This document shows positions 21,480 through 35,153 of a DNA stretch of 64,000 nt, piece after piece. The stretch's first letter is position 1. Each line of letters opens with the position of its first letter. Source of the DNA: Prosapia bicincta (taxonomy: Eukaryota > Arthropoda > Insecta > Hemiptera > Cercopidae); assembly GCA_036971475.1 (NCBI GenBank), contig JBAIZL010000001.1, forward strand, positions 151,395,044 through 151,459,043, in the 5' to 3' direction. The notes below the pieces were generated by a model. That model did no database searches and had not been told where the DNA came from. It saw only the letters and a program-made list of their open reading frames with translations. The translations under genes and the position numbers were made by a program.

Positions 21480-22225
21480 GGCTGCGGACATACAGAAGGC
21501 AACTGGTGACGGCAACGCAAAGTAAACTTTAGTTGCTATTAGAAAAGTTGCTAGTCTGTTTACACGATTGTTCATATAAAGTTGCTAGTTTATTTGTCAG
21601 TTATGTCGTCGTCAGAAGAAGATTGTCTATATTTTAAGAAAAAAACTACATAAAAAAAAACAAATAATTGGCGAGAAAGACGGGAGAAATTTCAGCTGAA
21701 AAAAGATTAACAATAACACTGTGCACTCTGCAAAACTTAAAATAAAGTTACATTACAATGAAATAAAAATTAGTTTTCAAAAAATAAAATTTTATAGTTC
21801 AAGTGCCGATTTTATATATTTTGAAAAAATTGTTGGTAATCATTTATATCGTTTTGAAGTTGTTGGATACAAAAATCGTGACCAGAACCAGCAATATTTT
21901 ATTTTTCTGACATACTTTACCAGTATAATAAACGACTAATTAAAGAAACAGAAACACAACAAATACAACTACAAATAATAATTACATATTTAAATACGGG
22001 AGCACTCTTGAGAAACGCATACACAACACAACAAATACTGCTGGCAACTGAGCAACGAGTTTACACCATGTCGTGACCGCAGCAACTCTAGTGTCTGTGT
22101 CACTCGCTAGTCGCGTTGCTATCACTTCGCTATAAATATGTGCAAGCAACTCTGTATACTGTGAAAAAGCAACTCAAGTTTGTGTTGCGTTGCCGTCACC
22201 AGTTGCCTTCTGTAAGTCCACGGCC
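21480..22225. mobile_element. PIF/Harbinger-like non-autonomous element (copy B), 746 bp
   Basis: Left end GGCTGCGGACATACAGAAGG, right end in reverse GGCCGTGGACTTACAGAAGG. About 57 bp of terminal inverted repeat. An exact TTA duplication flanks it (21477-21479 and 22226-22228), the 3-bp TWA site typical of PIF/Harbinger. It is inverted relative to copy A: the MSSSEEDCLYFKK start is now on the plus strand and the MSEK start on the minus strand. Confidence 0.8.
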
Positions 22226-22228
22226 TTA

Positions 22229-24418
22229 GTCTTTACAGCGCAAAATAATCTTTTGGTCTTCAAAAACTGTAATTATTCTAACATAAGCAGGAAAATGTTG
22301 GAATAAATATTAATTCATTTTCTTCAGCCAAGTTTCGGATATTTTGATGTGCATTTGATTAAAAAAACAAAGAATGGCGTTCAACATACAGAACGGTTAA
22401 TCACACCATCTAGCTTGGAAAATAAAGTAAGAGGGTCATCCTCCAAAAATGTATAGGATCTAACTCAAACAGAAAAACTTCGCCCCGTATCATTAAATAT
22501 TTCAGTTGTAACAAAAATAATTAATACATTTTTAACTACAAAATACAACACGCTTAGTTATGTTTGACGTTCAATGTTAATTTGCCAATACATTTGTTTT
22601 TAGAAATACATTTTTAAAATTATCTTTCAAACTTTTAACAATTCAGGTTTTTGTTACTTTATAAAAAAATCAATTTTTCTTTTAGTCTATATCTGAGGTG
22701 GAAAATCTTGCTATAAAATCCATGATAAAAAGTTCTAATACTTTCTGCTTCCATTTTTTTTCGTTAGGTCTATTTAGTTTCTGAATATAGGGTGTAGGGT
22801 GTCCCAAAGAGAAACTGAAACAGTCTCAGGGCTTGTTCCTCAGGGAAAAATATGAACAAATGTCGATGTAAACATACACTTGGAAATGCTTCGAAAGGGG
22901 CTAGAGCTGGTGAAAGATTTCATCTTAATTTTAATTTACCTGTTAGAATTGAACAATTCCAAAATTGAGGAACGTTAATTGAGGTGTAAATTTATGTAAA
23001 ATGAGCGAAGAAATTATAAAAAAAAATAATAGCAGAGCTGACTAAATACGCGTTCCTCGAATACGTATATTTTGTAGATAAAACTTGAAGAGTTTATTTC
23101 TGAAAATAATGGTGTAAAATAGGCTCGTAATAAACGCACATAGGTATTTTTAAAAATAATTTTTAAAATGAGTGTGCCACACTTTGTTTTATGATAAACC
23201 AATTCTTCTTGCACTTATACAATGGGCTACGTTGAACAAACTGGGCAATCTTTTCTCACACTGGTACTCTGAATAAAAAGTAAGAAAGCAAAAACCTTTT
23301 TTTAGTGTATCAGTGTTTACAGACGATTTATTACACTAAAGCTATGGAAAATTCGTAAAATTAAATTTTTAAATCACATTCTTAATCAAATTTTTAAAGC
23401 TTGTCGCGAAAGAGGAAATACTTCCAACCTCACGTTCAAGTGACAAATAACGCTTGATTATATAATGCTTCAATGTCATTTCAAGGTCATACTGGTTTTG
23501 CATCTATACCAAGTCATTTAGCATGCAATCTTCCGTCAATCTTCGACGGAAGTCTAAAAAATCCAATCAAAATAATAATTGTCAAATTTTAATAATATTA
23601 AACATCACACTATAAAAAGCTTTTTCCAGTAAAGAAATCATCCTTGAGTGATTTTTTACATAAATTTTCCAAAAATAGTTGGAAAAAACATTTTTTTAAA
23701 TGCCCTCTAAAACTTGAAATGTGCAAAGCTAATACCGCAGTTGGGGAAAAATCCTACTTTATTTCCCCCACATTTTATACGACTTAATTAAGAGGTTTTT
23801 TCTTTTATAACATGAAAAAAAATTAAAATCAGACAACTTGCTTCCAGAAATTTTATTCTAAAAAAATTAGATTATATTGAAGAATAAACCTATTTTTCAT
23901 GTTCGGAGAACACTCATAAACGATTTGAATAAATTCTGAACATTGATCGAGTTTTCATACCATTTCATATATTTGGTGATTATTTTAAGATACACATTGT
24001 TCCGCTTGAGCTCTATTTAAAATATTATACACCGAAACATTACTGCTGCAAAACTTTGGTAGAAAAACAGATGTAGACCCGTACACTTTTCCAAAATATA
24101 CACCTCATTGGTATGTAATTATATAAATTTTATTTAAATATCTATGTTTATTTTTGAAAAATAACTATTTTGTCGTGGTGTGTTTACGTCTTTCAATAAT
24201 TATTTAATCAGTATTTCTTAGCTGTTTCAATACAAACAGTCAGTATTATCACATAACAGTATCTTATTATCACGTAAAAAGATAGAAATGGAAAAAATGA
24301 AGGTAGAGACATAACACTCCAGCGCAGGATATAAGAGAGATCAGGTCACACAACTGAAGTATATCTACTCTCTATTGGGTGTAAGAGGGAACGCATAACA
24401 CAGCTTCGTCAGATAATG
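22229..24418. other. no gene recognised
   Basis: AT-rich. A short stretch at about 22800-22900 (GGTGTCCCAAAGAGAAACTG) looks like the end of some insect transposon but I cannot assign it. Confidence 0.5.
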
Positions 24419-26345
24419 GTCAAAGAAGGATAGATGGAATCAGTTACATCTAAGGAATAACATACAGTTCCCCTAGTTCTGGTAATTAAGATAACAAGGA
24501 ACAATAGATGCATTTAGTTACAACTAAGGAATAACATAAAGTTCCCCTAGTTCTGGTAATTAAGGTAACAAGGAAGGATAGATGGACTTAGTTACAACTA
24601 AGGAATAACATAAAGTTCCCCTACTTCTGGTAATTAAGGTAACAAGGAAGGATAGATGGACTTAGTTACAACTAAGGAATAACATAAAGTTCCCCTACTT
24701 CTGGTAATTAAGGTATTAAGAAAAGATATATGGAATTAGTTACATCTAAGGAATAACATACAGTTCCCCTAGTTCTGGTAATTGAGATAACAAGGAACAA
24801 TAGATGGAATTAATTACAACTAGGGAATAACATAAAGTTCCCCTAGTTCTGGTAATTAAGGTAACAAGGAAGGATAGATGGAATTAGTTACGACTAAGGA
24901 ATAACATACAGTTCTCCTAGTTCTGGTAATTAAGGTAACAAGGAAGGATAGATGGAATTAGTTACAACTAAGGAATAACATACAGTTCTCCTAGTTCTGG
25001 TAATTAAGGTAACAAGGAAGGATAGATGGAATTAGTTACAACTAAGGAATAACATACAGTTCTCCTAGTTCTGGTAATTAAGGTAACAAGGAACAATAGA
25101 TGGAATTAGTTACAACTAAGGAATAACATACAGTTCTCCAAGTTCTGGTAATTAAGGTAACAAGGAACAATAGATGGAATTAATTACAACTAGGGAATAA
25201 CATAAAGTTCCCCTAGTTCTGGTAATTAAGGTAACAAGGAAGGATAGATGGAATTAGTTACAACTAAGGAATAACATACAGTTCTCCTAGTTCTGGTAAT
25301 TAAGGTAACAAGGAACAATAGATGGAATTAGTTACAACTAAGGAATAACATACAGTTCTCCTAGTTCTGGTAATTAAGGTAACAAGGAACAATAGATGGA
25401 ATTAATTACAACTAGGGAATAACATAAAGTTCCCCTAGTTCTGGTAATTAAGGTAACAAGGAAGGATAGATGGAATTAGTTACGACTAAGGAATAACATA
25501 CAGTTCTCCTAGTTCTGGTAATTAAGGTAACAAGGAAGGATAGATGGAATTAGTTACAACTAAGGAATAACATACAGTTCTCCTAGTTCTGGTAATTAAG
25601 GTAACAAGGAAGGATAGATGGAATTAGTTACAACTAAGGAATAACATACAGTTCTCCTAGTTCTGGTAATTAAGGTAACAAGGAACAATAGATGGAATTA
25701 GTTACAACTAAGGAATAACATACAGTTCTCCTAGTTCTGGTAATTAAGGTAACAAGGAAGGATAGATGGAATTAGTTACGACTAAGGACTAACATACAGT
25801 TCTCCTAGTTCTGGTAATTAAGGTAACAAGGAAGGATGGATGGAATTAGTTACAACTAAGGAATAACATACAGTTCTCCTAGTTCTGGTAATTAAGGTAA
25901 CAAGGAAGGATAGATGGAATTAGTTACGACTAAGGACTAACATACAGTTCTCCTAGTTCTGGTAATTAAGGTAACAAGGAAGGATGGATGGAATTAGTTA
26001 CGACTAAGGAATAACATACAGTTCTCCTAGTTCTGGTAATTAAGGTAACAAGGAACAATAGATGGAATTAGTTACAACTGAGGAACAACATAACGTTCCC
26101 CTAGTTCTGGTAATTAAGGTAACAAGGAACAATAGATGGAATAAATTACAACTAGGGAATAACATAAAGTTCCCCTAGTTCTGGTAATTAAGGTAACATG
26201 GAACAATAGATGGATTTAGTTACAACTAAGGAATAACAACGTTTCCCTAGTTCTGGTAATTAAGGTAACAAGGAACAATAGATGCATTTAGTTACAACTA
26301 AGGAATAAGATAAAGATCCCCTAGTTCTGGTAATTTAGGTATCGT
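24419..26345. repeat. 74-bp satellite, about 26 units
   Basis: Period 74, measured between AGGAATAACA words at 24601 and 24675. Units share CTAGTTCTGGTAATTAAGG. Variant types (AAGGATAGATGG versus AACAATAGATGG, TTCCCC versus TTCTCC) recur in blocks. The marked ACTAGGGAATAAC variant is spaced by 5, 3 and 10 units, which suggests block amplification. Confidence 0.95.
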
Positions 26346-27714
26346 GTAGGAAATAAACTCAACAGTTACATAGACGCGTTGAGCTTGTACATCTCACTAA
26401 TTATGCATTTACTATTATGTTCTTTAGTAGGCTTATATGATGTATTAATAATATAATAGGTGTATGATTTTAAAAAAAACACGAATAAATATTTAATTTA
26501 TAAATAACTGTCAGTACTTAAAAATTTTTGTACCTTTCCAAAATCTTATATGACAAGGAGCTGCCCCGAAGAGCGTAGGTACACACGTGGGCGGGCTGTA
26601 GAAGGCAATCCCTGACCGCCTACGCAAGACACAGCTCCAATGCCTTATACAGACAGACTTTATACCGTACCTTAAAACTGATTATACAAATTACATTTAA
26701 ATTATTCAAGTTGGAATGTTTCGAGGAGTCAATTAAGCTTTGGACGAAACGCCTTAAATGGAGGTTGTGGCGTGGATTCTTTTATATGGCCAGCCAGTGT
26801 TATTTTAATGCATTTTCGACACATAACCCCACAAATCTATGATACAAAACGTTAACATGATTTATATCCAGTTGATTATATTACGCACATAATTTGGAAA
26901 TAACTATAAAAATACTCGGTTACTCCTACTACAAATAATATTCTTTGTATTTGGTCAATAAATAAAATTCTTTTGTCGCTGTAGTGAATTGTAAAACTCT
27001 CGAAATTCTGAAGTTTTATTTCCCTAATGTTTCACAAAATCTTAGAATTTTATAAAAATTACACTAGACAAAACTAACAAGTAGATAAAGAATAAAGGAA
27101 GAGAGATTAGCAAAACAGAAGACAATATGCGATGTTAATTTTCTACGAAAGAACAAGCAGAATTGCGTAGATAAACGAGCCTGTCAAATAGTATGTCTCC
27201 TCTCACCCAAAAAGGATAGAAAGACATGAATAACAGATTCGATCAAGGTAGAGACATAAAATCCCTTGGTAGGGAAATAAGGGACGGCCGTGGTACCCCA
27301 GGTGCACAGTCACTTATAGTAAATCACCCTAAGAGGACGGTTATATTTAAGAGGACCTTTATTTAAGAGTGTAAAGCATTGGCGATGATACGTCAAAGAA
27401 GAATTACAATCGGAGAAAATTGATAAAATTTTGAGTTAAACCATAAAAATCGCATTAAAACAAGTAAAACTGTAGACAAAATTCATAATAACTACAATAA
27501 TATAAAATACAAATTTAAATTTTGTATCTCTGTGCTATTTGTTTATATACAAACATGCTCCTATATTAATTATTAATATTTTCATTAACATCAATTTATA
27601 ATCTCCACAGTGAAATTTGTAAGGAAAACGTTTTAAGTATTCTCTAGTCGTAGCTATATTGCATACTCAACCCCTTGAGAAGATTTTGAAAAACTAATAT
27701 TTAATATTTAATTA
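26346..27714. other. no gene recognised
   Basis: AT-rich. The 27236-27410 stretch shares a few words with the sequence just before the 74-bp array (AAGGTAGAGACATAA, GTCAAAGAAG). Confidence 0.5.
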
Positions 27715-28540
27715 TGCAATTTATACTTGAGAAATACATAAGAGTACAAAGCCTACTATACCATTAACCACAGTCGGAGAACTACATACGAGTACAAAAG
27801 TCTATTATATCATTAACCACAGTCTTAGAAATACATACGAGTACAAAAGTCTATTATATTATTAACCACAGTCTTAGAAATACATACGAGTACAAAGTCT
27901 ATTATACCATTAACCACAGTCTGAGAAATACATACGAGTACTTAGTCTACTATACCATTAACCACAGTTTGAGAAATACATACGAGTACAAAGTCTACTA
28001 TACCATTAACCACAGTCTGAGAACTACATACGAGTACAAAGTCTATTATATCATTAACCACAGTCTGAGAACTACATACGAGTACAAAAGTCTATTATAT
28101 CATTAACCACAGTCTGAGAACTACATACGAGTACAAAAGTCTATTATATCATTATCCACAGTCTTAGAAATAAATACGAGTACAAAGTCTACTATACCTT
28201 TATCCACAGTCTGAGAACTGCATACGAGTAGAAAGTCTATTATACCATTAACAACAGTCTGAGAACTACATACGAGTACAAAAGTCTATTATATCATCAA
28301 CCACAGTCTGAGAACTAAAACGAGTACAAAGTCTATTATACCATTAACCACAGTCTGAGAACTACATACGAGTACAAAAGTCTATTTTACCATTAACCAC
28401 AGTCTGAGAAATACATACGAGTATAAAGTCAATTATACCATTAACCTCAGTTTGGGAAATACATAAGTTTAAAAAGTCTATTATACCATTAGCCACAGTC
28501 CGAGAAATACACTATTATATCATAAACCACAGACTTATCA
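27715..28540. repeat. 48-49-bp satellite, about 17 units
   Basis: Units contain TACATACGAGTACAAA and CATTAACCACAGTCTGAGAA, with period 48 or 49 depending on one A. The edges are more diverged than the middle, as expected for unequal crossing-over. Confidence 0.93.
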
Positions 28541-29143
28541 TAATAAAATGTTAGCGAGGCCATGCGTAGACAGGTTTAAATGAAAACGTGTTTCATAGAT
28601 ACAGTATTTAAATTTCAAAGTTACTCACTCACAAACTAATTATTCATTGGTTTCCAAAGCCGTTACCTGAAATAAAAAAGATCATTATTACACAAGTTAG
28701 AAATTACTATACTGATGACTTTCAATGAGCTTAGACATCTATTGTTTAAACTAAGACCAATTAATTAATATTCTAATTGATAATAAACTAAACGTTTTCT
28801 TTAATACAAATATTTACTCATCATCTCTTTATACCTTTGGATTTCAATGTTTTAGAAAGTAAGGATGACAAAGATGTTAAACCTTACAAAAAAAAAAAAA
28901 AAACAGGGTAACGGGTTTCGATCACCACCTTGGTATCTGTAGCCATAACATAAACTGTTTACTAATACGATGACTCTAGCCTAAGTAACATTATTATGAA
29001 TAATTTCCAAAATATTTATTAAATACTTCAAAAGATAATGCTACCTTGACAGAATCAATACAAAACACACATACACACACAGACACATATTTTTTGTCAT
29101 AATTTTCATGAACTATACCCGCGCGCGAGTGTGTGCCAGTGAG

Positions 29144-29187
<44 letters not shown>

Positions 29188-30060
29188 CAAAGTTTAAGTG
29201 ATGTTCATTTAAAAGATTTATTTATTCTTTGCAACTATGGTTAAACTTCTGATTCATCCTGTTCCATCTCTGAAAGGTTTCAACGGAAACATAGGTATAA
29301 ATCGAGCTACAGGCTTCTCTGTATAAGGTAGGGAATAGACCCACACACATACAATTAGCATCCAAGTGGGCAAACAGGTTACAGCGGAACATAACCTCAA
29401 ACTGGGAAATAAGAACTTGTTTAGGTCCGTGGGATCTAATGCAAGGTTTTATTTCTAATGTGCACATCGCCTACTCATATCAGTTTTACAAGTTCTAAAA
29501 CATTGACCAATCGTTAAAAAAACTAAGAGTAATTTTTTGGCCTATAAACCAGTAGGTTCTATTTATTTATTACGATGCCGTTACTTCATAGCCATAGAGT
29601 AGCACAAAGTAGGTGCGTGACAACAATTTTCAGCCGGTGCATATTTTGCGTTTTCAGATCTTATAAAATGATTGAATTTTCGTCCAACCGCAAACAAGGA
29701 ATTTTTCTACATACATTTAGCGACTTTAACTCCTGTAAAGAATGCTTACGACGTTCTTGCGTGTTTTTAACGTTATGAAAGTTATTTTATAATTTGAGGC
29801 TATTCACGTATGACACATAAAACTCCAAGGGAGGTTTTTTGTGGAGTGTAGGCAACTGTTTGTGTTCATATCTGAAAGTTTCTTGTACAGAATAGCCCCC
29901 ACTTGAGCTACTTAATAAATCGGTGGTTAGGAAATACATCCGAGGAAGAAACGTATGTATACTTGAACTGGATTAAATAACAACGACTATACACAATCAA
30001 TAATTAACTTTCGCACATTCGTTTGAATGGCAGAGTCATCAGACAGTTTAGAAACTGTAA
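28541..30060. other. no gene recognised; contains (GA)n
   Basis: Includes a GA dinucleotide tract at about 29146-29183 and a short CG/TG alternation before it. Short frames at 29222-29467 and 29575-29778 have no recognised motif. Confidence 0.55.
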
Positions 30061-30070
30061 CTAAGTTACA

Positions 30071-30071
<1 letters not shown>

Positions 30072-30139
<68 letters not shown>

Positions 30140-30245
30140 AGATTAAATAATATACACTAATTACAGGAATAATACACTCAACGCTTTTCGTTGGTTGACA
30201 TTCAATTAATTATTCCTGTAATTAGTGTATATTAATTAATCTTAA
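30072..30245. mobile_element. (TA)n followed by a foldback, PLE-like
   Basis: A TA run (30072-30136) abuts a hairpin with arms at 30137-30173 and 30207-30245, sharing TACACTAATTACAGGAATAA. The loop contains AACGCTTTTCGTTGG, similar to PLE tails at 30560-30600. Assignment is inferred. Confidence 0.5.
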
Positions 30246-30304
30246 AAATAATTCTAACAGGAAAACATATTTGATATTCTACACACACACACACACATAT
30301 ATAT

Positions 30305-30437
30305 AAAGTATTCATCAACTATTTTTGGGTAAACCTCGTCTATGCTAGATTAGATTCTGGCGAAACGTCGGAGCTACATTTGTATCCAATTAAACACAGA
30401 TGTAGGCCTGCTCCGGATATTAACTATTCATTATTTT

Positions 30438-30484
<47 letters not shown>
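30305..30484 (+). mobile_element. PLE-like tail ending in (TA)n
   Basis: Contains TTCTGGCGAAACGTCGGAGC, a tail type seen downstream of PLE GIY-YIG domains, and ends in a TA run (30441-30484). The same TA run is approached from the other side by the minus-strand PLE tail that follows. Confidence 0.5.
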
Positions 30485-30488
<4 letters not shown>

Positions 30489-31059
30489 TATAGTGATATG
30501 TTTTCTTGTAATATAGTTAATATATTAAAAATATTTCAAAAACAAGAATACTTTTAATGAATATGTTTATTCAAAGCTTTTCGCCGATAAAATAGTGCCA
30601 GCATCTTCAGGAATATAATTATCTAATAACATATTTTTACAAAATTAAACCATATGTCTAATTTTGTCTAATTTTATATAATTTTGTCTAATATGTCTAA
30701 TTTTTACAGTACCAACATCATCAGGAATATTAAACAATTAAAATTAACTTATGTGCAAACTAGATCAAATAAACTACGTTGCCAAATTTACTAATGTTGT
30801 CAAAATTTTATTTTGCTGCCCTAACATTACAAACACTGAATATAGTATCAAATTTAGATTTTGCTTGTATTTGTTCACTTATCAACTCATTATTAGTATT
30901 ATATTTATGTATTTCTAAAGCTTCATAAATATTCATTCTCAGGCCTTTGTTAATTTCTTTTACAAGTATCATATTATCTATATTAGGAAATATGTGATTA
31001 TTATTAATGACTAGCAAAATTTGATTTATAAATTCTTATATTTATATTTTGACTTATTT

Positions 31060-31135
<76 letters not shown>

Positions 31136-31207
31136 CTTTAACGCTCGAAAATGAGAAGTTGCAAATATACTAAGATTCTTGTTTAAGTACATTAAAGTGT
31201 GATACAC
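30485..31207 (-). pseudogene. Penelope-like element C-terminal fragment and tail
   Basis: Minus-strand frame 30808-31017 includes KGLRMNIYEALEIHKYNTNN and ELISEQ, the pattern that closes GIY-YIG-bearing PLE proteins. Further 3', PEDAGTILSAKSFE (about 30585-30630) is a PLE-type tail. Upstream, a TA run (31063-31133) splits the coding stretch that begins near 31207. No catalytic residue of GIY-YIG is preserved here. Confidence 0.6.
31063..31133. repeat. (TA)n microsatellite within a PLE fragment
   Basis: About 70 bases of AT alternation. Confidence 0.95.
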
Positions 31208-31356
31208 AGACCCGCGCGCGCTGTGTTGAACTTCGGGTGTATAGCCTTGTAGTTGTGAGCTATAATTTTTTCCTACAACCCATAGGCCCCTATACCGCGC
31301 ATATCTAGATACAAGTAAATGTCACACTCATTTTAATCTATTTGTTTCATTAATTA

Positions 31357-31704
31357 TTGTTTGCTTTACTGCGAAAACTTAGATTTCATTTTGTATTACT
31401 AAAATTTGAAGCTGCGCCAGCGCGTCCTAAACATTCTAAGACAACTGGCCGTGAGAAAAATGCTAAGAGTAGAGAACAGAGAGAAAGTCGACGACAAGGA
31501 ACCATATGTTCTCACAGCGCCAGGCGACCCGAGCGAAAGCCAATAAGAACCACTTTAGTTTTTATTATTATTGTAAATCCTGCACCAAAACTTATACGAC
31601 CTGCACCTCGATACAGATTTAACGGCGACACATTTACTCCTAAAGTTAATTCTAACACAAACTCGAAGTTTCTCAACCAACATATAAATGCAAGACTCTA
31701 CTGA
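31357..31704 (+). repeat. dispersed repeat, copy 1 (unknown family)
   Basis: 115-codon open frame. The nucleotide sequence resembles the reverse complement of 58892-59180: both share AACTGGCCG(T/C)GAGAAAA, then a GAGAGAAAG/GTAGAGAGAAG stretch, ATATG(G)GTTCTCACA, CCAATAAGAA and ACGG(C/T)(G/A)ACACAT. The open frame has no recognised domain; similarity between the two genomic copies points to a mobile element. Confidence 0.55.
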
Positions 31705-34288
31705 ACTCAGCGATGGTTAGTCTATGCTATAAAAAAGGTGGAAACAGATCTATATTTATTTTTACAATACTTTAGGCCCAACTAAATTCGCTAGCATAAT
31801 ATAATATACGTTTAACCTGTGATCTAACCTATAACACAGCTATGAATGGACGGCCGTAACAATTACATGTACTGTAAGGGCCATCCCATATAACTGTACT
31901 GTATGATGAATGGCATCCATTAACAAGGAAACACGTATGAACTAATAAAGTTTCATGCTGGTACAGTAGTTGTGGGAAAGTTTATGTACTCACTCGCCTA
32001 CATAACCTCGCCTAGTATTACATTTGGGTGCTCAAGGTCTTACTCATTTTTTGAAACCTGTTACTGTCATGAATTTACAACAAAATTGCGATTTATTATA
32101 ATTTACGAACGTACAAACACTTTAAATTTCAGAAACTATAACGGAAATGGAGAAATGAGAGAGATTTCAACTATGAAGGATGTAGCTGAATTTTTGAGGC
32201 GATCTCTCTATGATGTGTGCAACGGAGATCGAACCAGTCGCAGCTACTTAGAGGGGCTCTCTCTTGGTACAACAGTCAAACAACGAAATCAATACAACAT
32301 TCAAGAAACATTTGCAACAAAGTACAAACATAAGTCACCACATACAAAACAAAACCTAGCAGGTAGATAAAAGAATGTTATCAACCCCCGTATAGGGCTT
32401 GCTACGCTTGGCGCCAACAGCAAACATGATACGGTCTGGGCTTTCACGCCAAACAGCTGCCTAGTCAGTCAGGATTATTGCGGATGACTGCGACTTTCAA
32501 ATTAATTTGACTGTACAATTGAACGTAAAGAAGTGTAGTTCGGATCTGTTTGCAAATAACTAAAATTATGAAAACATTTTGCATAAAAAATTGTATAGGC
32601 AAATTCGTATTCGTATTTGTCTAGTTTTAAATTATGTTAATTTAAAATAATACTAAAAAAGTAGACGAAATAAGTATTGAGAGTAGATATAATTGAAAAA
32701 ATAATGTTAACGAAAAAATATTAAGATAATAAGTAATAGATACGTTTGAATTGATTTAGAATAACGTTTTATAATCCAGTGAAGTAATTCACATGCACTA
32801 GACAGGTTTTTAATAGGGATTGCTGCACAAATTGGGCCAACATTCGACGCTAAATTCAGAACAGATGACAACTGTTGGAGTAATTATCCATGTTGCCCTC
32901 TCGTCGGATCCAGAGAGCCCTACGTAGTTTTAATGGTTCTTAAAAGCCTTTTCTAAAGTTTCACTTTAGGCACGTGATTTCCCTCTCTTAAAAACCATAA
33001 CAATAGCAAGGCTACATTAAAAAGTTATGAATTGTCGCCTCAACTATTAAAATATTATGAATCTCTTAATTTTTTACTGATTTATTTCAGTAAGTCTTTT
33101 ACGGGCTTTTGAATAGCTTCGTAATATAACTGTACGAGTTAATACTTTTCTTAAAATTATGCACAGTATCGAGTAAGCGGTCACGGGGAACCTTCGAGGG
33201 GTGTTCGTTGGCTGAGGATTCAGCAAAAGGGCAACAATCTAATTTTAGGAAGGGCACTCCAGTCGGAAGTGAACACATTGCTCGGCACGAAATAGAACCT
33301 GGTATTGCGATTACACAATCTAACTTTGTTTTACTTCAAACCGTAATAAACGCTTTGAATGGAGCTGTTAAATCCGATTGTTTGATCATTACAGAAGCTG
33401 ATTGACGGGAGTTTGTAAACATGTTAGGTAAACAAAAGCTTAGACTACTTCATCGTAAGCCCAAACATTGAGTAACGACATGTCTGCACTTTACTAGCAT
33501 TGCACAAACTTCAACGCAAGCATTCCGCACGTAACTTCCAAATTAATTAATTAGTTTCATTAAATTGTTGCCTATTACTATCTTATTAGGTAACTACAGT
33601 TAATGGTTCGGTCTAGTGGGAAATGAAATTTTATTATATGTTTTACTATGCTATGAAAGCGCCCAATCTTTGGACTTATACATTTCTTGTAAGCACAGAA
33701 CTGCGCGCGCATCTATATATTATGGTAAAATGAGAGTTGAAAGTAGAATTGTGTTATGTTTTTTTTTATTAAAAAATTTGTTTAAAACTTGCGATCACCT
33801 TATGAAACGAGAGACTAAATTAGAAAAAAAGATACAAAAGCCAGGAAATTCGAAATCTCGTTAAGACAAGAGGAGGTCGTTTATCTTATTAGTGTTTGTA
33901 TCTGCAAGGGAAAATTTTGTTGAAGTTTTTATCGTACGGTTGGGAAGGAGGAATATAGGAAGACCCTAGATTTCCAATAGGAGATCACGAGCTACAACTA
34001 CCCGCCTCTTTCTCAAAGACATATTTTCTTACTTACGTTTAGTCTTGTCTAGTAATACCGTTAATTGTTTAAAGGATTTAGATCTAGGGGAGTAATTAAA
34101 ATCCATGAGTTCCTCACGCGGAAGACCTGAGAACCAAAACAAGCGTGGAGTCTTAGTGCTCAATACCGCGGTAACATTAGTGAGTCGGAATACTCGATCA
34201 TCCTGGACGAGCTGACTACTCCCACCAGAGCTTCTGGTTACAATAGTTTTTCCAGAATTATTCTAAGCTAGCTTCTTTATGACGCTGT
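31705..34288. other. no gene recognised
   Basis: Open frames of 132 codons (31972-32370), 65 (33208-33405) and 82 (33616-33864) show no motif I recognise and no clear codon structure. Nothing else is supported. Confidence 0.5.
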
Positions 34289-35153
34289 TTTCGGTACAGT
34301 TTAAAACACCTCTTCCGCTAAGTTCGGTACAGTTTAAAACACCTCTTCCGCTAAGTTCGGTACAGTTTAAAATACCTCTTCCGCTAAGTTCGGTACAGTT
34401 TAAAATACCTCTTCCGCTAAGTTCGGTACAGTTTAAAACACCTCTTCCGCTAAGTTCGGTACAGTTTAAAACACCTCTTCCGCTAAGTTCGGTACAGTTT
34501 AAAACACCTCTTCCGCTAAGTTCGGTACAGTTTAAAACACCTCTTCCGCTAAGTTCGGTACAGTTTAAAACACCTCTTCCGCTAAGTTCGGTACAGTTTA
34601 AAACACCTCTTCCGCTAAGTTCGGTACAGTTTAAAACACCTCTTCCGCTAAGTTCGGTACAGTTTAAAACCCCTCTTCCGCTAAGTTCGGTACAGTTTAA
34701 AACACCTCTTCCGCTAAGTTCGGTACAGTTTAATACACCTCTTCCGCTAAGTTCGGTACAGTTTAAAACACCTCTTCCGCTAAGTTCGGTACAGTTTAAA
34801 ACACCTCTTCCGCTAAGTTCGGTACAGTTTAAAACACCTCTTCCGCTAAGTTCGGTACAGTTTAAAACACCTCTTCCGCTAAGTTCGGTACAGTTTAAAA
34901 CACCTCTTCCGCTAAGTTCGGTACAGTTTAAAACACCTCTTCCGCTAAGTTCGGTACAGTTTAAAACACCTCTTCCGCTAAGTTCGGTACAGTTTAAAAC
35001 ACCTCTTCCGCTAAGTTCGGTACAGTTTAAAACACCTCTTCCGCTAAGTTCGGCACAGTTTAAAACACCTCTTCCGCTAAGTTCGGTACAGTTTAAAACA
35101 CCTCTTCCGCTAAGTTCGGTACAGTTTAAAACACCTCTTCCGCTAAGTTCGGT
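34289..35153. repeat. 33-bp tandem array, about 26 units
   Basis: Units contain TTCGGTACAGTTTAAAACAC and CTCTTCCGCTAAG; period 33. The arrangement yields a 299-codon open frame of 11-residue repeats on the plus strand, explained by the period. Very low divergence among units suggests recent expansion. Confidence 0.96.

Noticed and set aside
31972..32370. 132-codon host gene candidate
   Set aside because: No recognisable domain, no splice-site or repeat evidence, and composition like the surrounding AT-rich DNA. Left as unassigned.
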